From CAZZIZ01 sp964654535 (GTDB taxonomy: Bacteria > Bacteroidota > Bacteroidia > Chitinophagales > UBA2359), in NCBI GenBank assembly GCA_964654535.1, contig CAZZIZ010000031.1, positions 1 to 22,337 of the forward strand: DNA of 22,337 nt. The letters run 5' to 3'. Below, in pieces: positions 7,296 through 14,480 of this stretch. How positions within the stretch are numbered: the stretch's first letter is position 1; every line of letters starts with the position of its first letter. The position numbers were made by a program, and so were the translations under genes. Under the pieces are notes generated by a model. It was not told where the DNA came from. It made no database searches and was given only the letters and a program-made list of their open reading frames with translations.

Positions 7296-8762
7296 ATGAG
7301 GAATATTCTACTAATCGCCGTTTTTTCATTTCTGAGTGCCATACTCGGCGTTTTTACCTATACCCAGTTTTTTGAGCAACCAGTCAAAACCATCGTTTAT
7401 GAGGCAGGAGGCGAAGAGCATAGCATCCATTTAGCGGGTAAATATCTTGACGGTTCTGCCCAACCCGTGGACTTTACATCTGCAGCACGGACATCTACTA
7501 CTTCAGTGGTGCACATCAGTACTACACAGAGAACCAAAGCTACTCCAGGAGACTCGCAAAGTAAGATATATGAATACTTCGACAAGTATTACAATAGCGC
7601 GAATACGCAAAGAACGAATAGCGGCTCTGGTGTTCTTATTTCCTCCGATGGTTATATCGTAACCAACAATCATGTAGTACAAGATGTAAAGTCATTGAGA
7701 GTTACACTCTACAATAAAAAAACTTATGAAGCCAAGTTAGTTGGTAGGGATGCCAATACAGATTTGGCAGTCCTTAAAATCAACGGAATTGATTTACCTT
7801 TTATCGAATTCGCGAATAGCGATGAAGTGAAAGTGGGTGAATGGGTTTTGGCAGTTGGTAATCCTTTTAATTTAGCAAGTACAGTTACTGCCGGAATTAT
7901 AAGTGCAAAAGGCCGAGATATAGATATCCTAGACGAGCAAAATGCTATAGAATCTTTTCTTCAAACCGATGCTGCAGTCAATGAAGGTAATAGTGGGGGA
8001 GCGCTTGTTTCAATCGACGGAAAGCTTGTAGGCATAAATACGGCTATTGCTACTCGCGAGGGCGGTTTTTCGGGATACTCTTTTGCCGTGCCATCAAACA
8101 TCGTTTACAAAACCGTTAACGACCTAAAGAAGTTTAATAAAGTCCAGCGCGCAAGCCTAGGAATTATGGTCAAAAATATAGACGATAGATTAGCTAAGAC
8201 TTACAACATAAAAAGTTTACTCGGTGTTTACGTAACCGAAGTAATCACTAATGGCTCCGCTAGAAAAGCAGGTATAAAAAGAACAGACGTTATTACCGCC
8301 ATGGATGGTGTGAAAATTGGAAACGTTTCGAAGTACAATGAGCGTATGTCTCAATACAGTCCCGGCGAAACGGTGGAAGTTACTTTCTTGCGCGGAGGCA
8401 AGGAACACATTGCTCGTGTTTTACTCCGTAATGAGAATAATCAAATGGAGATTGTCAAAGATTCGCAGATTGAAGTAGAGAACAAGTTGGGAGCGCGTTT
8501 TGAAGATTTATCGATGACAGACCTTAAGAACGAGAACTTACTTTTCGGAGTGCGAGTATTTGAATTGAATATGGGAATCCTCAAGGCCGTAACTACAATG
8601 CGCGAAGGTTTTATTATTCAAAAAGTGAACGGTAAGGAAATGAAAAGCACGAAAAGTATTTACGATATCTTTTCCAAAATATCTGGAGGGACGACCGTTA
8701 GAATTGAAGGGAGTTACTCTAGAGATCCAATGACCAGGACCTATACTTTTGCGATGCCTTAG
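7296..8762 (+). CDS. HtrA/DegP-type trypsin-like serine protease with two PDZ domains
   Basis: A 488-residue periplasmic quality-control protease. The N-terminal hydrophobic segment (about 4-22) is a signal peptide or anchor. The catalytic triad is H126 (VTNNHVV), D156 (NTDLAVLKI) and S233 (NEGNSGGALV). PDZ-1 spans about 285-375 with GVYVTEVITNGSARKAGI. A second, more divergent PDZ-like domain lies at about 405-488. ATG 7296 was chosen over an in-frame TTG at 7251, which overlaps a -7 promoter match. It degrades or refolds damaged envelope proteins, plausibly useful in an organism exporting very large surface proteins. It ends 23 bp from the convergent def gene. Confidence 0.9.
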   Translation: MRNILLIAVFSFLSAILGVFTYTQFFEQPVKTIVYEAGGEEHSIHLAGKYLDGSAQPVDFTSAARTSTTSVVHISTTQRTKATPGDSQSKIYEYFDKYYNSANTQRTNSGSGVLISSDGYIVTNNHVVQDVKSLRVTLYNKKTYEAKLVGRDANTDLAVLKINGIDLPFIEFANSDEVKVGEWVLAVGNPFNLASTVTAGIISAKGRDIDILDEQNAIESFLQTDAAVNEGNSGGALVSIDGKLVGINTAIATREGGFSGYSFAVPSNIVYKTVNDLKKFNKVQRASLGIMVKNIDDRLAKTYNIKSLLGVYVTEVITNGSARKAGIKRTDVITAMDGVKIGNVSKYNERMSQYSPGETVEVTFLRGGKEHIARVLLRNENNQMEIVKDSQIEVENKLGARFEDLSMTDLKNENLLFGVRVFELNMGILKAVTTMREGFIIQKVNGKEMKSTKSIYDIFSKISGGTTVRIEGSYSRDPMTRTYTFAMP

Positions 8763-8785
8763 TGAGATTGCTCTTGCCTGATTGT

Positions 8786-9367
8786 TTATCTTTTTTTAGG
8801 GCTTCTGTTGGGAAATTTCATTTTATATGAAATTTCTATTTCGCCTTTGGATATCTTTTCCAACTTCTTTTTCAGCATACGACGCTTCAGCGGTTTTAAA
8901 TAATCTGTAAAGAGTTTACCATCTATGTGATCATATTCGTGTTGTATTACTCTAGCCGACACGCCAGTAAATGTTTTTTCGATGGTTTCAAACTTCTCAT
9001 TTTGATAGCGCATAGTAATGTCGCTCTGACGCATTACATTCTCACGAATGCCTGGGATGCTCAAACACCCTTCAGTAAAAGACCAGGGCTCTCCTGCACT
9101 AGAAAGAATCTCTGCATTAATGAAGACTTCGTTCAAAGGCTCTTCTTTATTCTCTTCTTCCTCATCTTCAAGAAGCGGGCGAGTATCAACGATAAAAAGT
9201 CTAATGCTCATGCCAATCTGTGGTGCAGCTAATCCTACTCCGCTGGCACGATACATTGTTTCGTACATATTTTCTATAAGCTCCGTTAAGCCAGGAAATT
9301 CTGGGTCAATTTCTTTTCCGACTTTTTTTAATACGGAGTCGCCATATGCGTAAATGGGAAGTACCAT
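8786..9367 (-). CDS. def: Peptide deformylase
   Basis: A 193-residue metalloenzyme that removes the formyl group from nascent N-terminal methionine. All three family motifs are present: GVGLAAPQIG (43-52), EGCLSIPG (99-106, metal ligand C101) and QHEYDHIDG (142-150, ligands H143 and H147, catalytic E144). An acidic loop, LEDEEEENKEE at about 66-76, is longer than in E. coli Def and typical of Bacteroidota versions. It starts one base after the ruvX stop, so the two are one transcript. Confidence 0.96.
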   Translation of the reverse strand: MVLPIYAYGDSVLKKVGKEIDPEFPGLTELIENMYETMYRASGVGLAAPQIGMSIRLFIVDTRPLLEDEEEENKEEPLNEVFINAEILSSAGEPWSFTEGCLSIPGIRENVMRQSDITMRYQNEKFETIEKTFTGVSARVIQHEYDHIDGKLFTDYLKPLKRRMLKKKLEKISKGEIEISYKMKFPNRSPKKR

Positions 9368-9368
9368 T

Positions 9369-9779
9369 CTATATCTGATCTAAATAAGTTTGCAATATAA
9401 TAGTCGCACTGATTTTATCCAGCAAAGATTTGTCTCTTCTTTTCTTCTTTTTGGTATTGGAAAGAATCAAAGTTTCCTGGGCCTGCTTAGACGTGTACCT
9501 CTCATCCACTCTGTCAATTTTTATTGCAGGATAAGCCTTAGTCAACACACTAACCAGACGATCAACTTTAGCAGAAACATCGTTGTCGCTGCCATCTAGC
9601 TGCTTAGGGTCACCAACGACTATTATGTCTACAGTTTCTTCAGCGATATACTTTTCTAAAAAGTCAAAAATATCCTTGGTAGATATAGTCGTTAAACCTG
9701 TCGCTATTATTCTTTCTGGATCAGTAACCGCTATACCACAGCGCTTAGTCCCAAAATCAATAGATAAAATCCGACCCAT
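9369..9779 (-). CDS. ruvX: RuvX/YqgF-family Holliday-junction resolvase-like nuclease
   Basis: A 136-residue RNase H-fold protein of normal family length. Acidic active-site candidates are D8 (LSIDFGTKRCGIAV), E93 (VDERYTSKQA) and D121 (SLLDKISA). Members are implicated in pre-16S rRNA 5'-end maturation and were named from similarity to Holliday-junction resolvases. It is first in a two-gene unit with def and divergent from crtI, sharing a 67-bp intergenic region. Confidence 0.93.
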   Translation of the reverse strand: MGRILSIDFGTKRCGIAVTDPERIIATGLTTISTKDIFDFLEKYIAEETVDIIVVGDPKQLDGSDNDVSAKVDRLVSVLTKAYPAIKIDRVDERYTSKQAQETLILSNTKKKKRRDKSLLDKISATIILQTYLDQI

Positions 9780-9823
9780 AGCTTAAAGATACTAATTGGT
9801 GTTTCAAACCCCTTTCTGATTGC

Positions 9824-9831
9824 TATTTTTA
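9824..9831 (+). promoter_or_regulatory. Candidate -7 element of the carotenoid operon
   Basis: TATTTTTA matches TAnnTTTG at 7 of 8 positions, 15 bp before the TTG start of crtI. A TTGG at 9796-9799 is the only -33 candidate and is spaced wider than usual. If used, the leader would be extremely short. Consensus-based guess only. Confidence 0.25.
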
Positions 9832-9846
9832 CAGAAAGTTTAGTCA

Positions 9847-11334
9847 TTGAAAAAGGTTTGTATAGTAGGCAGTGGTTTAGGTGGGCTGGCAACAGCTTTG
9901 AGGTTGAGTTCTAAAGGCTACGACGTTACTATCCTTGAAAAGTATCATCAAGCAGGTGGGCGCTTGAATCGTTTGGAGAAGGACGGGTTTACATTTGATA
10001 TGGGCCCCTCATTTTTCAGTATGTCCTATGAGTTTGACGAGCTTTTCAAAGATTGCGGAATGGCCAACCCTTTAAAAATGCAAGAACTCGACCCTTGCTA
10101 CGCGGTATACTTTGCTAATAGAAAAGAACCATTTCATATTTACAAGGATTTAGCTCGACTGGCCAAAGAGTTCAAAGCCATAGAACCGGACTTTGAAAAA
10201 AAGGCTGAGAAGTATCTGGCTCAAGCCGGAGGCATTTTCCATAGTACTGAGAACGTCGTTATAAAAAAGAACTTTTCAGGATTGCCATCTTACTTACTTT
10301 CATTAATGCAGGTTCCTTTAAAGTATAGCCCGATGCTGTTCCGTTCTATGTGGTCGGAACTGGAAAGACATTTTGAGAGCCATGAAGTAAAAGTAATTTT
10401 CTCACTCGTGGCTTTTTTCTTAGGTGCAACACCTTTCAATACTCCAGCAGTTTATAGTTTGCTCAACTATACCGAACTGAAACATGACGGCTACTGGAAC
10501 ATTGAGGGCGGGATGTACAATATCGTACGAGCTATAAAAGGTGCGTTAGAAGCAAAGGGTGTTAAATTTCATTTCAATACAGAAATTACTGAGGTCGAAA
10601 GTCTTTATGGCGAAGTCAAAGCTATGATAGACCAAAACGGTAAGCGTTATGAAGCGGATCTATTTGTAAGTAACGCAGATGCAGCATCCTTCCGCGGAAA
10701 AATCTTGAAAAGACCTGCTTATAGCGAAAAGAAGCTTGATAGTTTGGAATGGACTTTAGCGCCTTTCACTATTTACTTAGGTGTAAAAGGAAAGCTAGAT
10801 AACTTACATCACCACACCTACTTTTTGGGCGAAGGCTTCGAAGCTTATGCCAAGAAAATATTTCGACAGTCAGTAAATCCCGAGAAGCCTTATTACTACG
10901 TAAATGTGACTTCTCGTTCCAATGATAATGCTGCACCGGAAGGATGCGAAAACTTGTTTATACTCTGCCCCGTACCAGATTTACGTTACAAACCTGATTG
11001 GGCAGACTCTGAACAACTAGCCGATACCATTATTGAGGATATGTCTAAGCGACTAAACTTTGACCTAAAGGCCAACACCTTGTCTAGGACTATTTATAAT
11101 CCTATTGAATGGAGAGATAAATTCAACTTGTATAAAGGAAGCGGACTAGGTTTGGCACACGGACTGAAACAAGTCGGAGCGCTCCGTCCTGCAAACAAAG
11201 ATGAAGAGCTAGGTAATTTGTATTACGTCGGAGCTTCTACAATTCCTGGAACGGGACTGCCTATTGTAGTTATTAGTTCTAAACTCGTTTGTGAACGAAT
11301 CGAAAAAGATCATGCAAAAGTATCTGTCGACTAG
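9847..11334 (+). CDS. crtI: Phytoene desaturase CrtI
   Basis: A 495-residue FAD-dependent carotenoid desaturase. The N-terminal dinucleotide-binding motif is VCIVGSGLGGLATALRLSSKG, followed by TILEKYHQAGGRLNRLEKDGF. The C-terminal segment YYVGASTIPGTGLPIVVISS is the hallmark of the CrtI family. It converts phytoene to lycopene at the membrane. The start codon is TTG at 9847; no ATG lies nearby and MKKVCIVGSG is the expected N-terminus. It is first gene of the operon and overlaps crtB by 23 bp. Related CrtN/CrtD-type desaturases cannot be excluded by sequence alone, but the neighbours fit CrtI. Confidence 0.92.
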   Translation: MKKVCIVGSGLGGLATALRLSSKGYDVTILEKYHQAGGRLNRLEKDGFTFDMGPSFFSMSYEFDELFKDCGMANPLKMQELDPCYAVYFANRKEPFHIYKDLARLAKEFKAIEPDFEKKAEKYLAQAGGIFHSTENVVIKKNFSGLPSYLLSLMQVPLKYSPMLFRSMWSELERHFESHEVKVIFSLVAFFLGATPFNTPAVYSLLNYTELKHDGYWNIEGGMYNIVRAIKGALEAKGVKFHFNTEITEVESLYGEVKAMIDQNGKRYEADLFVSNADAASFRGKILKRPAYSEKKLDSLEWTLAPFTIYLGVKGKLDNLHHHTYFLGEGFEAYAKKIFRQSVNPEKPYYYVNVTSRSNDNAAPEGCENLFILCPVPDLRYKPDWADSEQLADTIIEDMSKRLNFDLKANTLSRTIYNPIEWRDKFNLYKGSGLGLAHGLKQVGALRPANKDEELGNLYYVGASTIPGTGLPIVVISSKLVCERIEKDHAKVSVD

Positions 11335-12145
11335 TATTGCGCTGAGCAAAGCACTTACGAATGCGTACAGTACTTCGTTTTCCTTAGGAATAAAAGCCTT
11401 GGACAAACCCTTGCGTTCTCCCATTTATAGCATTTATGGCTTTGTTCGCCTGGCAGATGAAATCGTGGATACCTTTCACGAGCACGATAAACAACAATTG
11501 TTGGAAGACCTGAAACTTGAGACTACCGAATGTATTAAGCGAGGCTTAAGTTTAAATCCAGTAATGCACGCTTTTCAAGAAACTGTAAATAAGTATGATA
11601 TTGATCAGGAATTGATTGATGCTTTTTTACGCAGTATGGAATTAGATCTTGTAAATAAGAAGTATCCCCGTCAATTGTATGACGATTATGTTTTTGGTTC
11701 GGCAGAAGCAGTAGGATTAATGTGCCTAAAAGTATTCACGAAAGGTGACGCTGAGCAGTACAATGAGCTGCGTGCTCCTGCCCAAAGCCTTGGTGCTGCT
11801 TTCCAAAAGGTGAACTTCTTAAGAGATATGCGCAGCGACTTTAAAGAACGTGGCCGGACTTACTTTCCCGATGTAGATTATAATGAGTTTTCGGAGGCGC
11901 AAAAAATTGAAATTGAAAATGAGATCGCAGAAGATTTTAAGAAAGCCTATCCAGGAATCAAAGCTCTGCCCAAGTCCGCACGGCTTGGTGTCTTTTCGGC
12001 TTATCTCTATTACCTAGCCTTGTTTGAAAAACTACGTGCGGCCCCTATTGATATGATAAAGACGGGTAGGCTTAGAATTAACAATGCCCGTAAACTCGCT
12101 ATTCTGGCAAACTCGATCTTGAAAGACAGATTAAATCTAATCTAG
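11312..12145 (+). CDS. crtB: Phytoene synthase CrtB
   Basis: A 277-residue squalene/phytoene-synthase-family enzyme that condenses two geranylgeranyl diphosphates to phytoene. Two Asp-rich Mg-diphosphate sites are present: LADEIVDTFHEHD (DEIVD at 49-53) and NFLRDMRSDFKERGR (168-182). AYSTSFSLGIKAL near the N-terminus is also typical. ATG 11312 was chosen over a GTG at 11291; both lie inside the crtI 3' end, so translation is coupled either way. Its stop shares one base with the GTG of the cyclase gene. Confidence 0.93.
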   Translation: MQKYLSTSIALSKALTNAYSTSFSLGIKALDKPLRSPIYSIYGFVRLADEIVDTFHEHDKQQLLEDLKLETTECIKRGLSLNPVMHAFQETVNKYDIDQELIDAFLRSMELDLVNKKYPRQLYDDYVFGSAEAVGLMCLKVFTKGDAEQYNELRAPAQSLGAAFQKVNFLRDMRSDFKERGRTYFPDVDYNEFSEAQKIEIENEIAEDFKKAYPGIKALPKSARLGVFSAYLYYLALFEKLRAAPIDMIKTGRLRINNARKLAILANSILKDRLNLI

Positions 12146-12828
12146 TGAACGCCCTCTATCTTCTTGTAGATTTGGCAAGTCTAATGATTCCATTGTTGCT
12201 GAGTTTTGAGAAACGGATCAATTATGTTTCGAAATGGAAGTTCTTGTTTCCTGCTATCCTAATTGTTGGTATTGCTTTTATTATCTGGGACGTGCTGTTT
12301 CACAATCTAGGTATTTGGAGTTTTAATGATGAGTACTTAGTTGGCATTCGATTTTTTGGCTTGCCCTTAGAGGAGTATTTGTTCTTCTTGATAATCCCTT
12401 TTAGTTGCTTATTCATCTATGAGGTTTTGCGCTACTTCAAACCAATAGCAAGCTTTGATAAATATGGGAAACAAGTGCTTATGGCCTTGGCCACTGTTTG
12501 TGCAATACTCGGTGCGCTATATCTTGATCGCTGGTATAGCGGTGTTACCTACATTTTGAATGCGTTGGTGCTTTACCTTATTGCTATTCGAAATCCTAAG
12601 TGGTTGGGTTTGTTCCTCAGATCTTTTTTGATTGTGCTGCTTCCGTTTTTTATTGTCAATGGTATCCTGACTTACATGCCCGTAGTTAGCTATAACGACT
12701 TGGAGAATATAGGAGTAAGAATGGGAAGTATTCCAATAGAAGACCTGGCTTATGGTTTTTTGTTGCTAATATTGGTTACGTGGTTTTACGAATACTTCAA
12801 AAATGACCAGCTCGACGCAAAAGCCTAA
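12145..12828 (+). CDS. crtYcd: Lycopene cyclase, fused CrtYc-CrtYd type
   Basis: A 227-residue integral membrane protein with about six or seven hydrophobic helices. The two tandem lycopene-cyclase domains each carry a PxE(E/D) motif: LPLEEYLFF (PLEE at 74-77) and IPIEDLAYGF (PIED at 197-200). This is the heterodimer-derived type found fused in Bacteroidota, unlike the FAD-dependent CrtY of proteobacteria. It cyclises lycopene to beta-carotene. The start is GTG, overlapping the crtB stop by one base; the 3' end overlaps the ketolase gene by 26 bp. Confidence 0.92.
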   Translation: MNALYLLVDLASLMIPLLLSFEKRINYVSKWKFLFPAILIVGIAFIIWDVLFHNLGIWSFNDEYLVGIRFFGLPLEEYLFFLIIPFSCLFIYEVLRYFKPIASFDKYGKQVLMALATVCAILGALYLDRWYSGVTYILNALVLYLIAIRNPKWLGLFLRSFLIVLLPFFIVNGILTYMPVVSYNDLENIGVRMGSIPIEDLAYGFLLLILVTWFYEYFKNDQLDAKA

Positions 12829-13501
12829 AATAACTGTGGGTACTTATAAAGGAGCCATAATTGCGCTCTTTATAACTTTGCTTTGGTTTCTGAATCTATC
12901 CTTTAGTTTTCGAACAACAGTAGATTTCAGTGCTCCGCTGACCTACTTCTTTATTTTCGCGCAAGCTCATTTGTTTACTGGTTTGTTTATTACCGCACAT
13001 GATTCAATGCACGGAACGATAAGCCGAAACTCAAATATCAATCGCTTCTTCGGTCAGCTCTGCTCATTTCTTTATGCCTGTTTTTATTTACCAAAGCTCA
13101 GTAAGCTTCATCACTTACATCATAGTGAAGTAGTAGGGGAGGAGGATCCGGATTATCACAATGGCAATTTCATTGCTTGGTACTTTAGGTTTTTTAGAAA
13201 CTACGTCGGTTGGATAAACTTCTTGGGTTACGCCTTGGCATTTAATCTCTTAAAATTCTTCTTTCCGATTGAGAACTTATTGCTCTATTGGATCCTGCCA
13301 GCTTTTATCAGTACGTTTCAGTTGTTTTTCTTTGGGACTTACCAGCCGCACAAAAAAGAGCACCATCACCTTCCGCATGCCGCGGGAAGTCAGGACAAGA
13401 ACCATTTCTTCGCCTTTTTCACTTGTTATTTCTTCGGTTATCACCACGAACATCACGAATACCCTTCTGTTCCTTGGTGGCAACTCTATAAAATGAAGTA
13501 A
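12803..13501 (+). CDS. crtW: Beta-carotene ketolase CrtW (fatty-acid-desaturase superfamily)
   Basis: A 232-residue membrane di-iron oxygenase. The histidine boxes are HDSMH (66-70), HHLHH (103-107) and HHEHH (214-218), with FGTYQPHK at 178-184 and the ending FGYHHEHHEYPSVPWWQL, which are CrtW-type features rather than those of a CrtZ hydroxylase. It adds 4-keto groups to beta-ionone rings, giving echinenone and canthaxanthin from beta-carotene. It is last gene of the crt operon. A structured repeat begins 4 bp after its stop. No hydroxylase gene is in the window, so astaxanthin would need crtZ elsewhere. Confidence 0.88.
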   Translation: MTSSTQKPKITVGTYKGAIIALFITLLWFLNLSFSFRTTVDFSAPLTYFFIFAQAHLFTGLFITAHDSMHGTISRNSNINRFFGQLCSFLYACFYLPKLSKLHHLHHSEVVGEEDPDYHNGNFIAWYFRFFRNYVGWINFLGYALAFNLLKFFFPIENLLLYWILPAFISTFQLFFFGTYQPHKKEHHHLPHAAGSQDKNHFFAFFTCYFFGYHHEHHEYPSVPWWQLYKMK

Positions 13502-13505
13502 ATCC

Positions 13506-13688
13506 GCGTGAGGGATAGAGGGGTTTGTTTGAGCTCCTGTTGCTACTGAACCGTAGCACTTAGCTCCTAAGAGCTAGAAGTGCTAAGCGTGAAAGGAGCA
13601 GAACAGAGCGAGCCCCGAAAGCCCGACCCTCATAAGTTTACACAAGAATTTTTAAAAATTCTTGTGTAAACTTATGAGGGACACGCCC
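13506..13688 (+). repeat. Dispersed structured repeat, copy 3 (possible ncRNA)
   Basis: Same frame of blocks as copies 1 and 2: GCGTGAGGGATAG, GAGCTCCTGTTG, TAGCTC/GAGCTA (13561-13566, 13571-13576), AGAACAGAGCGAGCCC, AGCCCGACCC and CACGCCC. The stem beneath the TAGCTC hairpin is extended here by TAGCACT pairing with AGTGCTA, a sequence unlike that in copies 1 and 2 but still complementary. A side hairpin GCTAC/GTAGC is also present. The final variable arm is a perfect palindrome, listed separately. It sits directly 3' of crtW on the same strand. The following 178 bp, to 13866, hold only a small GGACA/TGTCC hairpin at 13736-13750. Confidence 0.8.
13627..13680. repeat. Perfect 54-bp palindrome inside repeat copy 3
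   Basis: Positions 13627-13653 are the exact reverse complement of 13654-13680, with no spacer and no mismatch. The arms begin CCCTCATAAG and meet at TTTTT/AAAAA. It occupies the variable-arm position that holds shorter, imperfect hairpins in copies 1 and 2. It may act as a bidirectional transcription stop after crtW, although no downstream T-run follows it. Confidence 0.9.
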
Positions 13689-13866
13689 AAATTGCAATGA
13701 ACAAGATTTTTTGGTAGCATTTTTGGATGTCATCAGGACAGGCGGTGTCCGCAACTTCGAATTTCCGCCCAAATCGCCTTGACGACAATGCTTGCCGTGC
13801 TTTGTGGCATTTTGTTTGCAATAGACATCATTGCTAATTTATTATGGTAAGAAGATTTTTTTAACT

Positions 13867-14136
13867 ATGGACCCTAGAGACATTAAAATTTTATTCAAGA
13901 GCGCGATTCCAAAGGAAATAACTATGGAAGAGGCTATTGAGATGAACTTAGTCAAACCTGATACAATGAGAAACTATCTCATAGTGTTGGACGTTTACGA
14001 AGAACTTCAAAAACGTGAGATTACGTTCTACAACATTTTGTTGGGATTGGAGTCGAAGTACGATTTATCTGTACGTCAACTCGCAAGAATCTACAACAAC
14101 AACAGACATTTTCTTAAAAGTTTTAAGAGTGTTTAA
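13867..14136 (+). CDS. Hypothetical 89-aa protein with helix-turn-helix-like C-terminus
   Basis: An 89-residue soluble, mostly helical protein without signal peptide or membrane segment. I do not recognise a family. MEEAIEMNLVKPDTMRNYLIVLDVYEEL in the middle and YDLSVRQLARIYNNNRHFL near the end (about 67-84) resemble a small helix-turn-helix with a recognition helix, so a DNA-binding or phage-regulator-like role is possible. Start ATG 13867 is preferred to a TTG 36 bp upstream. It stands alone: repeat copy 3 lies upstream and a clear terminator 50 bp downstream. Confidence 0.7.
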   Translation: MDPRDIKILFKSAIPKEITMEEAIEMNLVKPDTMRNYLIVLDVYEELQKREITFYNILLGLESKYDLSVRQLARIYNNNRHFLKSFKSV

Positions 14137-14186
14137 TTGCACTGAAATGTGTAAGAAATAAGGAAATTTTCCTACCGTTAAATGAG

Positions 14187-14214
14187 AAAATGGACCCCTG
14201 GGTCCATTTTTTTT
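14187..14214 (+). terminator. Intrinsic terminator after the 89-aa gene
   Basis: AAAATGGACC pairs perfectly with GGTCCATTTT around a CCTG loop, followed by a T-run to 14214. With A-tracts on the 5' side it could also work on the minus strand. Between it and the gene at 14481 lie about 265 bp with no gene: a 12-bp palindrome (14362-14373) and otherwise A+T-rich leader. Confidence 0.85.
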
Positions 14215-14361
14215 ATACCATTACTGAAATATTACTGAAATTTGTAATTGGATAATCGTAAAACGCTCGTAATCAGCTAAATAGATTTGGATCGTAGTGA
14301 TGAATCTAACTAACAAATAGGTCAAATCTTCTAATTTTGATCTGTTTTTTTCTGTAACATC

Positions 14362-14373
14362 GTGCGTACGCAC
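14362..14373. promoter_or_regulatory. Perfect 12-bp palindrome, possible operator
   Basis: GTGCGTACGCAC is its own reverse complement and lies 107 bp upstream of the 885-aa CHU_C gene. It is GC-rich in an A+T-rich leader. Its position suits a dimeric regulator site; no regulator is identified. Confidence 0.3.
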
Positions 14374-14480
14374 TTTTTGGCAGAAAAATTGCAATCTACG
14401 CTTCATGAAAGGTTCGTGGGCTTTCTATACCTACCTTCATAGGTTGGAATATCTGCGATATAAGAGTAAAAATAATTACG

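Noticed and set aside
13506..13688. CRISPR array or tRNA-like gene suggested by repeats and hairpins
   Set aside because: Copies are single and kilobases apart, with no short direct repeats with regular spacers. No anticodon arm or CCA-type structure is seen.
13727..13837. 36-codon plus-strand frame after repeat copy 3
   Set aside because: Short, with no recognisable features, unusual Cys/His/Arg content and no context support; probably chance.
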